Below, one piece after another: positions 1 through 12,502 of a stretch of 64,000 nt of DNA. Under the pieces are notes generated by a model. The model did not search any database. It worked only from the letters and a program-made list of their open reading frames with translations, and was not told the DNA's origin. Position 1 is the first letter of the stretch; the number at the start of each line of letters is the position of its first letter. Where the stretch lies: positions 10,248,001 to 10,312,000 of the forward strand of contig NC_091033.1 of the NCBI RefSeq assembly GCF_041296385.1, written 5' to 3'. Origin of the DNA: Aphelocoma coerulescens. Lineage: Eukaryota > Chordata > Aves > Passeriformes > Corvidae. The position numbers and the translations under genes were made by a program.

Positions 1-3000
1 TTCCACTTGAGTGAACCAAAAGCTGCCTTCGCTCAGACAAGAAAGGGAAAAGGCCATGTAGGAGAGAGCAATAAATGTGTCTTCCTCCAATTTTCAGGTT
101 ACCGAGTCTCTACTGAAACCTCAAGGAGGAGATCCTGTTCCCCAACTGGAGAAGCAGCAGGGAGGAGGTGAGCTGGATTTGTACATCATCAGCAAACCAC
201 ATACTTGGCAATGTATATGGCAAGTTAAACAAAGGTTTATATTTTTATTTGCTTTTCTCATTTAAAAAAAAATACAGTGGGAGAGAGAGAATATTAGCAA
301 TTTACTGTGAGACTCCATTAGATCAAATCAGTGCCAATGATAGTCACTTATTTCCTCCATTTCGTAATGATTTACTCTATAAATTAATGTCTGCCTATTT
401 AAACACCCTCAGTGATTCAGTGCTGGGTGCCATGGCAATAAGTGACAGGGACTGGGGCTGAACCCACCAGTCATGTGGCTCTCGGTGCTGTCATTATGTG
501 CACTGGTAATGGGGGGCTACGTGGGAACGCAGACAGATATTATGCAAACATATACTGACTTAAGTATCAATCTGTCACTGGTGTAACTCATGGTAATGGC
601 CCCACCAAAGTCATTACAGAGGAATATGCATTACAGCATGTTAAACATCTATCATGGGTGCAGCTTCAGAGAAGCCATGGGGAAGATGTAGGGAGGTGCC
701 AACATCCAGATCTGGAGGATGCTCAGATGTAAGGGGTTTAATTCAGCAAAGCCCTAAAGAAACATTCCTTTTTCTCCCCCTTTCCGCTCCAACAAGATGA
801 ATCTGAAAAAAATGTCTCACAGCTTAAAGAGAAAAAAAAAAACAAACCAAGAAAATCCTCTTGAGTGTGTATGCATGAAGCACAAGCAAGTTAACTGCAG
901 CAGTTCAATTCCGATTTCTGCTTCGTAGACACAGGCACAAATAGGGGTTTGGCGGGAGACCTCAGCCTGGCTGTACCACACAGCAGTTTTAGGATGTGAT
1001 CCCTCCTCTTGTTACCCTTAGAAGTCACTCAGCCTGATTTTGTGATACAGAAGTGGAAGGACTCCACTCTGTGTCCCTCTTTGGCTGATCCCTGTCCTCT
1101 CCCTGACACACCTGGAAGGTGTATTAGCACATCCATGACCCAGATCAGTCCTTTTTCCATTATAAACCAGCCTGATGCCTCACTGCCAGGAGCATTCATT
1201 CCCCACTTTTGCACTGGGTCTTTCCTCTTTCTGATGACTGAAATCCTGCTCAGGTCCAGACAGGGCAAGGGACCTCTGGACAACATCAGTGACTCAGGAT
1301 AATCTCAGTTCCTGTCATGCATTTTTTGGTTGCTTTTCAAAGAGCAGCGCTGCAGCACTGGCTCAGCAATCGAAGGCAGAGAGAGTGTCTGGCATGGGCA
1401 GGGGGATATTTCATTGCTCAGTGCAGGCTTGGCTATTTTGTTAACATAATATACGTCCTTCAGCCAATCCAATGGATTAGAAAAGCACTCTGTTTAAAGG
1501 TTAAATAGTTGATACTGCATCAACATGTATGGGAGGTGACACACAAATCCAAAGTGATCCGCAGCGCTTGGCTCAGTCTGCAGCCAGCTCGGCAGTGTAG
1601 CCAAGGGTAAATGCAAGTGCACAGATTTCTAAAGGGAGTTTACCCACCGCTTGCTGCTCAGCCTGTGCACTCAGCAGTGCATTTACTCACTTTTTTTGTG
1701 TACTAAAGCAGTACTGATACAGCTCACAGCATCCTCGAGCAGTTGTATAGAGGGTCAGGAAAGAGGCTTAATAGACTGAAGGTGCCTGAATGCAGCGTTA
1801 CAGTAAGTAACCAAGCCTCGTAAAAAGAGAGACTGGTAAAAGAAAAAGCCCAGGGAACAAACACTGGATCTGTTGTGCTGTTACCATTTAACCTGCATTC
1901 ACTGCCAATTGAAATGCACTTTACATTACTTCAGTCAGATACTTCAAAGGAAATCCTGGAGATGGGAGCACTTAAGCAAGAGCACTTCTGGTGGTAATGT
2001 GTGTATTTGAAAGCCTGGCAATTGGGAAGGTTGTGAATGCCTCAGCGTATCCAAATATAGCTGTAGCTTGTTACATGTAAACGGCAAGACTCATTCTGAT
2101 ATTCCTGCTCCTATCCTGCCCTTCCTTCCCTCAAAACAGTGTGATTCCTCCATCTGTCAGCATCTCCAGTATTTGTGTTTTCATGTAACAATGTTCGCCT
2201 GGGTACATTATTCCACACGGTAGCCCGGTGAGAAGAGCTGGTACAGTACCAAGTTATGAAAAACCCAAAGGAGACATTTGGGAATGGCTCTTTTAGGGAA
2301 ATATTGCTACTTCTGTAGCTGCCTGAGCCTTACGGAGCCTAAGGGAAGGCCGTGAAAATTATCGGGAAAAGGTGTAAGACTAAAGCAGGTGAAACCCTTG
2401 GATGGAGGCTCCTCATCTCACTGTAATTAAATCCTCCTGAATGAGACCACCCACATGGAGACCTATTGTGTTTTAATTTGTGTGGGCCGGGGGTTGAGTC
2501 CATGTAGCTCTACGGTGTCCTGCAAGGTGGGGTGAGGCGTGTTCCACCCTCAGACCCTCGTGTCATGACACTTGCACCAGGATAGGGGAGCAGGCAGAAT
2601 CTGCACTGCAACCAAAAGACTTTAGTGAAGTTTGCTGGGACATAGTCCCAGTTCCTATCACACTGGTGCCTGCTGGGGCTGGAGTGAGTGTGAGGTGTGC
2701 ACAGAAAGGGGTAAGATGACACTGATGAGTCTCAAAGGACTCCCTGTTAATTGAACATTATTACAAGGTAGATCTGTGGCAGCTCACTGTGAGATATAAA
2801 CGACACAGGACCAAGGGACACTCAAAGTACATCACATGGCCAGGGGTGCGTGTGACATGTTGGACCACATGTGGGTAAATCCCAATGACCAGGGGAAAAA
2901 TGTATCAGCCAAGCTTTTCTGGTTAGGCTTCCTGGAGAAATGCTGTTTCTTCACGGCCCTGCTGCTTCTGGGTGCAATCCCGTCTCCGTTGTCGTGGTGG

Positions 3001-4470
3001 ATGAGAATTTTAAGATAAGTTCTTTTTGTGTTCTTGGCAAGAAACCTCTCTTTATGGAGTGAGTTCATAAAAGGTAGCTGTGGATACCTGGCTGTAAAAT
3101 AAGGGAGTTTGATATCCTGGAGATGGGGAGAAGAGCCACAGCTGCTCTCCTTTCCTCAACACAAATGGCAAGACTGTGAGAACACACTGACCTTTATTCA
3201 ACACAATTAAATGCCATGCAAATAAATAGCTAATTCTATTTAACAGCGTTGCTGCATTTATCTCCCTGCGGCCATTCCAAGGTAAAACTCCCCTTTGCTG
3301 ACCCAACCATGTGTTGACACATTTAGGGATGTGATGTGCAAAGGAAAGGTCCTGTTTGCTCCATCCCTGAGCAGGGCTGGATTCTCTGTCCCTCAGCAAG
3401 GATGTTTTCTTCTTGCTCCAGACTTACATATCCAATTTGGACAGGCAGCTGATGGGCCGGCATTGCTGCCTTTCCAAAAACCGAGGAGTGGGGAAGGTGA
3501 GAGGAAACGTTCTGTGCCACCACTGTGTGTGGGATGGTTCCTTGTTTGCAGCAGGAAAATCGGAGCAGGGACTGTCCAGACAATGCACGCCACAAACCTC
3601 ATCCAAATCAGGGGTGTATTCAGAGAGCAGCATCACTCAGAATTTATTGCAAGCAGTCTGACAGCTCCACCCCTTCGGAATTTTGTTTGACTTGCAAAGA
3701 CTCTGGTTCAGTCTCTGCTGATGCTATCTGTGGATTTTGAGAGTATAATGACATCTATTTTGTGCCATTCACATGTTCATCCATAGGGCTGAAATCTTCC
3801 TCTTCTGGGAAAAGCCCGCCCCATCCCACATTTCACGCTGACGTCCTGGGCTGGAGTCTGATCAGCCTGTGGGTATGGCACAGCTCCAAGCTGCTCAGGT
3901 GGTTCTCTGGAGATTTTAGCTGCCAAATATAAAATTTTAAAAGGCTCTTCTGAGCATGTGCAAATAGTAATTTCACAAATGCATTTAGCATGGCCAAATT
4001 TGAACAGATTTTTATGGGAACTTCAAAAAGCATATTCCCAGCATAAAATCCTTCCACATCCCCCTGTAATAGTCAAAAAATGAACAGAGCAGATTGCTGT
4101 TCATGCTTTCTTCTTTTTTTTTTTCCCTCAGAAACCTCTAATCTCTCTTACATAATTTTTTTAAAATTCTCCATCAGACAATTTCAATCCAAACCACAAA
4201 TTCTCCATAAAAAAAACTAGAAAGGTCATCCTGGTTTTAAAACAGTTGTCTCCAAAGTCCTGGATAATGTGCTACCCCCTTCTATCCCCCTCACAGAGTT
4301 CCTACACAAGGTTCTAACATTTTTGGAGTCATTAATAGATGCAAGCTGCTCATTTTGGGGCGATACCCTGGAATTTGGCCTTAGAGGGGTGCTGAGCTCC
4401 CCCAGCTGCATCCAGATATTTTAACAGAGCAAACACCCTGGGGCATGAGATACCCAGCCCTGCATCATCA
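1..4470. other. Noncoding stretch, no gene seen
   Basis: Mixed-composition DNA with short open frames in all phases and no recognisable peptide. The longest frame (131 codons, + strand, 3295-3690) is overlapped by open frames on both strands and shows no family signature, so I read it as chance. A short AT-rich part near 3180-3260 carries an octamer ATGCAAAT at 3216-3223 and could be regulatory, but nothing more can be said from one sequence. Confidence 0.7.
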
Positions 4471-4474
4471 CAAT

Positions 4475-4565
4475 TTGGGTTCTGCAATTACTGCACTTGG
4501 GAGAATTCTTGTTTGTGACTCAATGCTTTCCTCTGTAAAGTGGCAATAATGTCACCCTCCTCTAA
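4475..4565 (-). repeat. MIR-like ancient SINE remnant
   Basis: Read on the + strand, this stretch follows the reverse complement of a MIR core-SINE. A GGTTCTGC..TTACTG-like block comes first, then a degenerate middle, then CTCAATGCTTTCCTCTGTAA followed by AGTGGCAATAATGTCACC and CCTCCTC. In MIR the corresponding order is CTCAGTTTCCTCATCTGTAAAATGGGAATAAT..ACCTACCTC. The order and spacing of the blocks are preserved, with many substitutions. MIR elements were active long before birds arose, so the copy should be very old. The call rests on memory of the consensus, without an alignment score. Confidence 0.6.
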
Positions 4566-4569
4566 ATTA

Positions 4570-7500
4570 ATTCTAAACTTATGAATTCCATAGACAAGCC
4601 AGAGAGGAAGTTAGTCATTGCCTCCAGAGCAGTGTTTGAGCAGTTTTCTGGAATTAAAATATCAAACAGTTGCTCTTTAAAGGAGCTCTTTGCAGGTACA
4701 CTTTGTGCACATGGACACTTCAGGAAAAAAAGGCATGTGAATATTTAGCTTAAAGATCGTGAATCCATGTATACCCCCAGAGGAATCAAATTGAAATTGT
4801 TCAGGTAAATTTAATTTGACATTACCAGGCTATGTATTACCCCAGTCTCGTGTGTATAACATCTTTATGCTCCACAGTCTCTCTGAATCCCAGATTTTAG
4901 CATCCTTAGAAAAGGACAGTCTCCTGCTGGTATTACATTGCTCCAGGACCAACTACCCCTCTTTGTGGTCCTCCCTCCTCCTCCTCCTCCAGCTGGAACA
5001 TGCTCTTGGGAGAGTTTCCTATTAAAACTCCCCGAAGGGACACCTTGACTCCGGCCATTTCTGATGCTATGAGCAGCACTAAGCTCTCTCACCAGCTTTA
5101 TAAATTTTTCCCCTCTTTCCACTATCTCAGCTTCAAAGAATCATTTCATCCTTATCTCAGAGCAAAGGGCTGCATTAAGGTAGACCTGCTCCCTGTGCCC
5201 AGGGCCAGCACAGCCACCAGTCTTTCTTTCCAGCTGGTCCCCAAGGCTGTGGTTTGAGCGTGGCCAATGCAGGGAACATCCCACAATTAGTCTGGTTTCC
5301 TCCTGCTCCCACATGCTCGTTGAGCATTCCCCATCCTGAATACACTCTACTGGTCCAGCACAGGCAGCTGGATCCTGACCTGGAGCCCTACACCTGGTTC
5401 AAAGGGGAAAACAATCCTGCTAAACCTCTTTAACATGATCAGAATTATGATTCATGTTCTCATTTGAACTTAGGGAATAAAAATATTGGCCATCAACAAA
5501 AGAGATCTCAGGAAACTAGATATTCTTGGAAACGACAGTATACTGGAAAAAAGCAAGTTCCCTTACAGACATTTGTTCCTACTGCACAAGCAAAGTACCT
5601 TTATTGCTGTTCTATGTATCATTTCAACAGATAAACCTATTAATTATTTGTAGCATGTTCAAGAGTAAACACAGGCTCCAGGGAGGAAACCAAGGCTTTT
5701 TAAAGTTCAGCTGGTACCCAGAAGTCCTGGAAGCATCACAGGATTCACCACAGTGCAGATAGGAATTGATGTTTATTTGAATTTTTATCACCAGTTTATG
5801 TGGAAAGGCACTTCTTTAGTCCATAGGCTGATATCCCATGCTCAAAGCAAGAAAAGCAGCAACATTTTTCTCCCTTTGCAGTATCATCTCTGCCTGGGTC
5901 TTTTGACTTCTCTGGCAATCAGCAGGGGCAAGTCTCTAGACAGAATTCCTCCTTGTTCTCTTCTCCAAACCTACAAAAGTCTTGAACTGATTTTATTTTT
6001 AATTTAATAAAATAAAATTAATGCTTCAAATAGGAAACATTTGAGGACAAGTCTCAGTTTGGGCTACTTTATTATGGCTGAGTTTTAATCCTCGGTGCAT
6101 AAGAAGGATTATGCTGAGAACACTGCCATCACCTTAAATATAGCAGCATGAATATGCTACTGTAATAAATCTTTTCAGCTTTTAATTTCAATTCAGGAAA
6201 GATGTTGGTTGAGAATATCTTCTTTCCCAGTAGCCTTCCCCTGTCTCAGACACGCCCACACTCCCAGGCACCATCTGACACAGCCTTGTCAGTCAGGAAG
6301 GTGAAGAGGTGCCACCTCCACCCGACACCACAAACCTCAAAAAAATCTTCTGCAGATCCAGAAAGAGCAGTGAAGTGCTGTTTTTACCTGTTGCAATTAT
6401 CATTTGGAAAGAGGGGGCATAAATCTAGTTAAGCTGTAACAAAAAAAAAAAAGGCTGACCAGTAAAATCTGAGCTCACACTGGGAAAATTTCTCCCTTTA
6501 ACATTTTTTTGGGGGAGACAGTGTGAAGGTGGAGGTGGGCTCAGTCCTCCACAAGATTTTATTCCCACAGCCCAGGAGGTGGATGGAGTACAGCAAAGTA
6601 TCCAGGAAAGAGAGATTTGATTTATAAGTGAAGCATCAGCAAATGTCTTAAAAGGTCTCTTGAGAGTTTGTAATACTCTGGAAGAGCTGAGAGTAATAAA
6701 ATGGAATAAAATCTATGACAGAGCCGAGTTTCTATCCTGCCCAACACACCAGCACAGTGAGTGCTGCTTCCTGTGGGCAGAGGGGAGCCTGCAGAGGGGT
6801 CTGAAAGCTTTGTCCCCTCAAAGGTGAGGAGCTGGGAATGGTCCAGCTCATGTTGAGGTCTGATGACATTCACCAAAAGGGCAGGTGCTTCACTTGGTAT
6901 CAGAAACATCCTCCTGACAATTCTGGTATCACCTGGCACTCTTGTGATTACCCAGGGACTTCATTTGTCTCTGTCTTTTAGATTATCCTGGGACTGTAGA
7001 TTTATTCAGAGGTTTGGATGGTGACTAGAGTGAAGACAATATCTAGGTTTCTTGCAGAAATATCAGATTCTGGGAAATGGGTCTATAAATAACAAAATTT
7101 TGTGCTCAAGGAATATTTTCAGGTTGTATTTTATGAATTGGAATTATGGTTATCATCAAAGGAGTGCTGGAGAGCCAGTTACTACAGCACATAGATATCA
7201 CCAGTTTGGGCCTGCAAGTGATGTGCTGGTAGTGTCCTCTCTGGCAGGAGATGTGAAATGTTACAGCTCTCATTTTGCTGGGAAAAAAAATAAAATATCC
7301 CAGCTACAATATCATCCATCTTTCCCTGCATATGGAGCATTATCAGCAAGTGTTGGTGGCAGCACCTGACACTTGCAGAGTGGCCTGATAACACACCTCC
7401 CATCCTGGATACGTGCCAGGCAAACATGTGGAGCAGCTCCACTGATCACTGCCAGGGCAGCTTTCGTGGTACAGATTTGTGGAAAAGAGCAGTCCATGGC

Positions 7501-8610
7501 TTTTGTGGGTGAGCATATGCGAAGCAGCACAGAAATCAGGCTGCTGGAGTCACAGCAGCCTCCCCAAACCAAAAGTACGTGTCTCTGTAGCCTTTAGGCC
7601 AAGATTAGCACTAACTAGTCTCGGACCAACAGCTGCAGCAGCCTGATGAGACCTGAGAAGGCCACTAGAGTCTCTCTGGTTTCAAGCAGAGTGGAGTGAA
7701 TGCAAAAACCTCTCTGCAAATTTGTGGTCCTGCTAATTTTTTGGGTTGATTCAATCAGCACTGTGCTGTTGCATATGTTTTCCCAAAAGGGCCTGCCCAG
7801 GGCTGTTACCTACACATTGAGGGAAAAATTACTTTTTGCATTATAATTCCTAGTTTGAAATGAACATTGCAGTCATTTTAAACAGGCTTAGCTTACACTT
7901 GGTGAAATCTTTGGTTCAGCCTGATCCGTCTGCTTTAAGGCTGTCAAACTGAAAGGAATTAAAATGCAGAGAAAGTGATTTAGAGAAGAAAATGCAACTT
8001 GGCAATTTAACTTTGCTACAGGGATGAAGTTTTAAGAAACAATTCGCAGTTTGGGTGTCTTTCGCCTTGGGAGCCTGAGGTTGGACTCATTAAAGAAAGA
8101 CAATTTTCAGAAAATATTGAACACCCACCTTTGGAAAAGCCATTCTCAGCGGGTAGGTAAAGATGATTTGTTCAAAAAGCTCAGCTCAGCCTTAAATTAA
8201 AAAATAATAAAAATTAAGCCAGGTACAATGGAGTAACTGTGATACTCCACGGGCAGCGAGGACAAAACCAGATCTGAGAAGAGGAAACACCAGTGAAAAG
8301 GCAGCAGTGATGCTCAGGGTAGAAGGAGGTGGAAATAAACAGGATTTTAAATTATTCTAAAGTAGTAGTCCCAGAGCAGCGGCAGAACAAGAGGTGGTCA
8401 ATATTCTTTGGTTATGAGGACAGAAACCATGAGGTCTCCAGGATTTTTTGACTTGTTGCTGCTAGTTATGAAATAATGAAAACTGGAGGGCTTTTAAAGG
8501 GATCTGGCCGGTTGACCTCCTTTCAAGATGATAATTTTGATGATGTTGGGACTCTTCTGCTTTAGGAAAGATGAATTAGGGAACTTAGAGTCCTAGATGT
8601 GCATCTCATC
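4570..8610. other. Noncoding stretch, no gene seen
   Basis: No coding signal. The stretch is AT-rich with small homopolymer runs (for example A12 near 6441). The part at about 7850-8050 is AT-rich and of enhancer-like texture. The open frames at 6622-6939 (-) and 7052-7369 (+) give no recognisable protein. Confidence 0.65.
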
Positions 8611-8611
8611 T

Positions 8612-8650
8612 TTTAAATTTACATTCAAATTTAAATAAATAAATAAATAG
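8612..8650. repeat. AT-rich hairpin and (AAAT)n repeat
   Basis: TTTAAATTT (8612-8620) and AAATTTAAA (8627-8635) form a perfect 9-bp inverted repeat around a 6-nt loop. The right arm runs straight into about four copies of AAAT ending near 8649. This is an ordinary AT-rich simple repeat. Confidence 0.8.
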
Positions 8651-9079
8651 TTGGGAATAAAAACAGAGGGATATGATGTCATTTCCAGAGCTAAATAAAA
8701 TGCTGAACCTAACTAAAACCCACTGATGGTGAAAAAGGAGCTAAGAGTTCAAAATTAATCCCATTATTGTGCTCTAAAATATTATTAATAGGTATAGAGA
8801 TTTTGGCAGATCCTGTTATTTTAATACTACCCTTTCTCCTAAATATTTCATAGCTGGTTTTTATTTATTTTATTAAATAGTCACTTTAGAAGGAAGACAA
8901 ACTCCCTCTTAGTGACGTTCAGGAGCACACAACCTGCAGGGTCTGGCGAGGGAGGTGTTTTTGAGGGATCCATAAGAATTAGCAGGCTCAGGAAAGGGGT
9001 GACGAGGAATCCCCGTGCCTGAGTGGCCCTGCAGGCTGGGCCATCCCATGGCTGTGCAGCCAGGCAGTGCTGCAGCAGG

Positions 9080-9560
9080 CTGATACTGCATTTGCAGGGT
9101 GATAATCTCATGCTGATCAATTCAGAGCCCGGGCAGAGCACATCCTGCAGTCCCCGGCACACGCAGAATAATAACGGCGCTTCCCGAGTGGTCCCATTCA
9201 TTCCAGTGGGACTCTCTTGTAATCAATATATTTGTTCCCAAATTATAGTGCTATTGGTCCAACTTGATCTTTATTCCTGCGAACCAATTGCGTGTGCAGA
9301 AGGCCTGGAAGCGATGCCACAGCCAGGGCTGCTCTCTTCCCACTGCCATTGTTCCAGGACTCCCGTCCTCGGAGTTATTGTTCAAGCTGCCAGTTATCTC
9401 CGAGTGCTCCCAGCAGATGTTGGGGGGAGGGGGCAATTTATTTATTTCGTTTTATGAAGTTTGCCTCTTTATGGGCCAGCCCCGACAAGAGATTAATTCT
9501 CTTTGCTTTCCCCTACGCTTTTTGTCTCCTTAAGTTGGAAAATATTTAGAGAGGAAAAAA
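9080..9560. promoter_or_regulatory. Candidate conserved noncoding element
   Basis: The texture is typical of a vertebrate enhancer: few repeats, intact CpGs (GGCGC, CCCGAG, GCGAACC) mixed with AT-rich words such as TAATCAATATATTTG, CAATTGCG and GATTAATTC. No long open frame fits a known protein (the 144-codon frame at 9023-9457 is overlapped on both strands). Conservation cannot be measured here, so this is inference from composition and motif content only. Confidence 0.3.
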
Positions 9561-10185
9561 TGTGTTTTCTTGCTGTTCAAAATAATAATAATTTGCCTGT
9601 GGAAATTTCTTACTGACTTGAAAAGGAGCTCTAAATTTGCTGAGAGTAAATAAGGGACAGCCCTGCTTTCACTACAGTCAGTGCAGCTGTTCTTGGAGGG
9701 TTTCATGGGCGCTGATTTGCGTGCAGAGCTGTCCACAATAAAGTGTTTCTGGTTTATGAACATCCACCAAAGTCCAGCATTTATTTTTGTCTGTGGTGGA
9801 AATGAAAACCAAAAACTTGGGGCCAGTTTTTGAAGACGTAGGATTGTATCAAAATATTTGTTTTCAAATCAAATCCTAGTTATCATAAGAAGGTTTCTTA
9901 GATTTGGGAGTGTTGGATGACCTTAACAGATAGAAAATACTTTTGAGCCATAGCCTGGTTTCTGGGGTGGTTTTCCTGGTCATAAGAGATGCAAGGTTAA
10001 AGCTCCTTCTGAAGAAGAGCTTTTCACTCTGCATCATCTTGATGATCCACTCAACCCCAAACCAAGTGATGGGGTATGACAGCTCTCTCTTTTCTGCTCT
10101 CTCATGTGCACATGAGAAATGAGCAGGGAAGCCCAGAAGAAAGCTGGCTGATGTGGATTTGTCTCTACAGAGCATTTTACCCTTG

Positions 10186-10395
10186 ATCATAGACTCACAG
10201 AACCACAGAATTGTGAGGGTTGTAAGGGACATTGAAGCTCCTCTCATTCCAACCCCCCAACCCCCTGCCAGGTGCAGGGACACCTTCCACTGGACCAGGT
10301 TGCTCCAAGCCCTATCCAACCTGGCCTTGGACACTTCCAGGGATGGGGCATCCAATGATTCATCCTGTTTTGGTGACATCTCATGAAGAAGACTA
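10186..10395 (-). repeat. CR1 LINE 3'-end fragment
   Basis: The + strand shows the reverse complement of the avian CR1 3' end: ATCATAGACTCACAGAACCA, a diverged GTTGTAAGGGACATT, TTCCAACCCC, CAGGGACACCTTCCACT, GACCAGGTTGCTCCAAGCCC, ATCCAACCTGGCCTTGGACA, CTTCCAGGGATGGGGCATCC. Similarity fades after about 10352 and may continue weakly to about 10395. It is a 5'-truncated, non-coding fragment. The 201-codon minus-strand frame crossing it (9876-10481) is not a CR1 protein. Confidence 0.92.
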
Positions 10396-10689
10396 TGCCC
10401 CAGCCAGTTCTGCTTTAGTGCAGGTGAAAGTGTACAGCACCTCAATGAATGAAGCCTACAACATCCACATGGACAGCTCACACCTTTGGAAGTTCACATC
10501 CCATCCAAAGTTGGCTTAGCCCCCTGCCTAGCCCTAACATTTTTTCTGAATACTTAACCATCAACAAAACAAAATGAAAAATAATCCATGCCATGCCTTG
10601 ATTAGGGATTAGAAATGTTAACTGGCCAGTGCCTTTTCCTGCAGGGGCACGCAGCCCCTACACCTTTAATTAGGGTAGCCCGTGGTCCT

Positions 10690-11040
10690 TGCCATAAAGC
10701 TGATAAGTAATAAATAGCTGCCTTTGTCACATGCAAGTTCAGCATTGTGAAACGGCACACGGACGGCTTTAAAAAGCCTTTGATTAAACCCAGCACTACA
10801 GTAAATCTACAAACACAGAGGAAAGAAAAGAAGCTATTTAGTCTGTGCCAGTTCCCGGCATTAGGTATGCAAATTTCTCGGTGTCTTCAGCTCCCAAGAA
10901 CAGCAGGCGCTGAATGCAGCAGCAGCAGCAAGCGGCACGACATCATTCATTTCAATCATTAAAACAAAAGCGGGATAAATCGCTACCTAATTTGTAAAAT
11001 ATGCTTATCATATAGGCTCTTTGGTCTTTAAGAAAAGCAC
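10690..11040. promoter_or_regulatory. Candidate enhancer / conserved noncoding element
   Basis: A repeat-poor block with a dense set of developmental-type motifs: CCTTTGTC (SOX-like), CTTTGAT at 10778-10784 (TCF/LEF-like), octamer ATGCAAAT at 10867-10874, a short (GCA)5 at 10916-10930, ATCATTCATTTCAATCATT and CTACCTAATTTG. CpGs survive in a generally AT-rich context. It lies directly left of the simple-repeat block at 11072-11290. The motif readings are direct; enhancer function and conservation are inferred. Confidence 0.4.
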
Positions 11041-11071
11041 CAGCTGAATGAGAATCACTGAATTATTTTGG

Positions 11072-11099
11072 AAAAAAAAAAAAAAATCATAGAATCAGT
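11072..11099. repeat. Poly-A run with possible CR1 tail remnant
   Basis: Fifteen A residues (11072-11086) are followed by TCATAGAATCAG, which resembles the terminal unit of a minus-strand CR1. There is no further CR1 sequence, so the second part is uncertain. Confidence 0.45.
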
Positions 11100-11136
11100 T
11101 CTGGTTTCCCCCCTTCTCTCAATGATTGTTCTTTTA

Positions 11137-11277
11137 TTTCTTTTTCCTTTCTCTTTCTCTTTCTCTTTCTCTTTCTCTTTCTCTTTCTCTTTCTCTTTCT
11201 CTTTCTCCTTCTCCTTCTCCTTCTCTCTTTCTCTCTTTCTCTTTTCTCTTCCCCTTCCCTTTTCCCTTTCTTTCTCT
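11137..11277. repeat. (TTTCTC)n microsatellite in a 141-nt pure pyrimidine tract
   Basis: Ten perfect TTTCTC copies run from 11148 to 11207, followed by three CTTCTC units to 11225 and then a degenerate C/T mix. Every base from 11137 to 11277 is C or T. Mirror-repeat polypyrimidine of this length can form triplex (H-) DNA in general. The low-complexity peptide it would encode in two frames (alternating F/S and S/L) is an artefact of the repeat. Confidence 0.97.
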
Positions 11278-11299
11278 GTTTCCCTTCCCAGTTTCAGGT

Positions 11300-12499
11300 A
11301 AAGCCTATCTGTAGCCTTCCCTCAAGCTCCCACACCAAGCCTAAGGAAAATCAGTCTTTTTACCTGAACATGCGAAACTCAACATTCCTATCTCGGTCTT
11401 CTCACTCCCTTTTTCCAAAAAAAAGCAGGGTAGCACCAACCCAGCCTGGAGCTCTGTGCTGGGCATCACCCATCACCTCTCTCACGCTGTCCCATCCTGT
11501 GCCCGCTGCCATCCTTGTGCAGTTACTCAGCAATCTCCCTTCCTCCCTGCAAGGGAAAATGTGCATCCACACAGCCTGATCCTGCAACCTGCTGGGAGCT
11601 GCCTGCCCAGGGAGCCCTCCTGGGTGGTTCATCGCCCCTGCACAGAGGGATGAGCTGTCTCTGGCCTCTCTCCCTGATCCTGGGTGCTCAGCTCAGACCT
11701 CACCAGTCCTTGCAGCAGAGAGGATTATTGGTACCCAGGGAGCATCACCACTGGATCCATTAAAAGGCTAAATTCTCCCCTATCTGAATGGGTGTGGTGG
11801 CCTGCAGGTAGCCTCTTTTCCAAATTAGATAGTTCCTTTCCCATGAACTCTCCTGGCCTCTCTTTGTGGCTGTGTGGGGTGCAGGGGCCACAAACGCTCT
11901 CAGAGGCTGCCCCTATAACCTGTCACTGCCGTAGTGGCTCCTCTGCCTGTGCTCCACGCCGTGTGTGTGATGAGAAACGGGGCCAACAACCCTGCTCTTG
12001 TATGAAAAGTGTCCTTTGATGCTTCCCCAGCTGTTCAGCAATTCAGCTGTTCCAGGATAGTGCCTCTGGCAGTACAGCTCCCCGCTGTGGCTATGCTGGG
12101 GCGTCAGCAGATGGAGCATATCGTGGTTATTGAAGCTGGATACAGTGGCTGTCAGCAGCCTTGCATTGCCTGGCATATGCAAATAGATCCCAGGCATCTG
12201 GTTGTGTCTTGGGCTGGTCACGTTCAAAACCAGGAAACGAAACCTCTCGGTTTGGGAGCACCACTGGCCCTGGCTGGGACAGCACCGTGCAATAGTCACT
12301 GTGTGATCCATGGGGAGGTGGGTAGGAAGCCAGGGAAGGGGGAGTTTTCCAAAGTAGTAGAAGTACAAATGGTCATGCAAAATGCACACCTGAGAGGTGA
12401 CCTGGTGCTGCAGGGCCTGGGGGGTGTGAGAGCACAGCCACAGACGGGGGCAGAGCCCGCAGCCCCAGCACCGAGGGCTGTTACTGGAACAGTGACTCG
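11300..12499. other. GC-richer noncoding stretch with overlapping antisense open frames
   Basis: This stretch holds the 209-codon frame on the minus strand (11913-12542) and most of the 189-codon frame on the plus strand (12009-12578), which overlap almost completely. Neither peptide shows a domain, signal peptide or family motif that I recognise. The plus frame ends inside a CR1 fragment, which argues against a functional protein. Stop-poor composition is the simplest explanation. Confidence 0.6.
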
Positions 12500-12502
12500 A
12501 AA

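Noticed and set aside
9876..10481. 201-codon minus-strand open frame
   Set aside because: It runs through the non-coding 3' end of a CR1 fragment and shows no reverse-transcriptase or other motif.
11068..11314. Open frames giving F/S and S/L repeat peptides
   Set aside because: They are translations of the (TTTCTC)n microsatellite.
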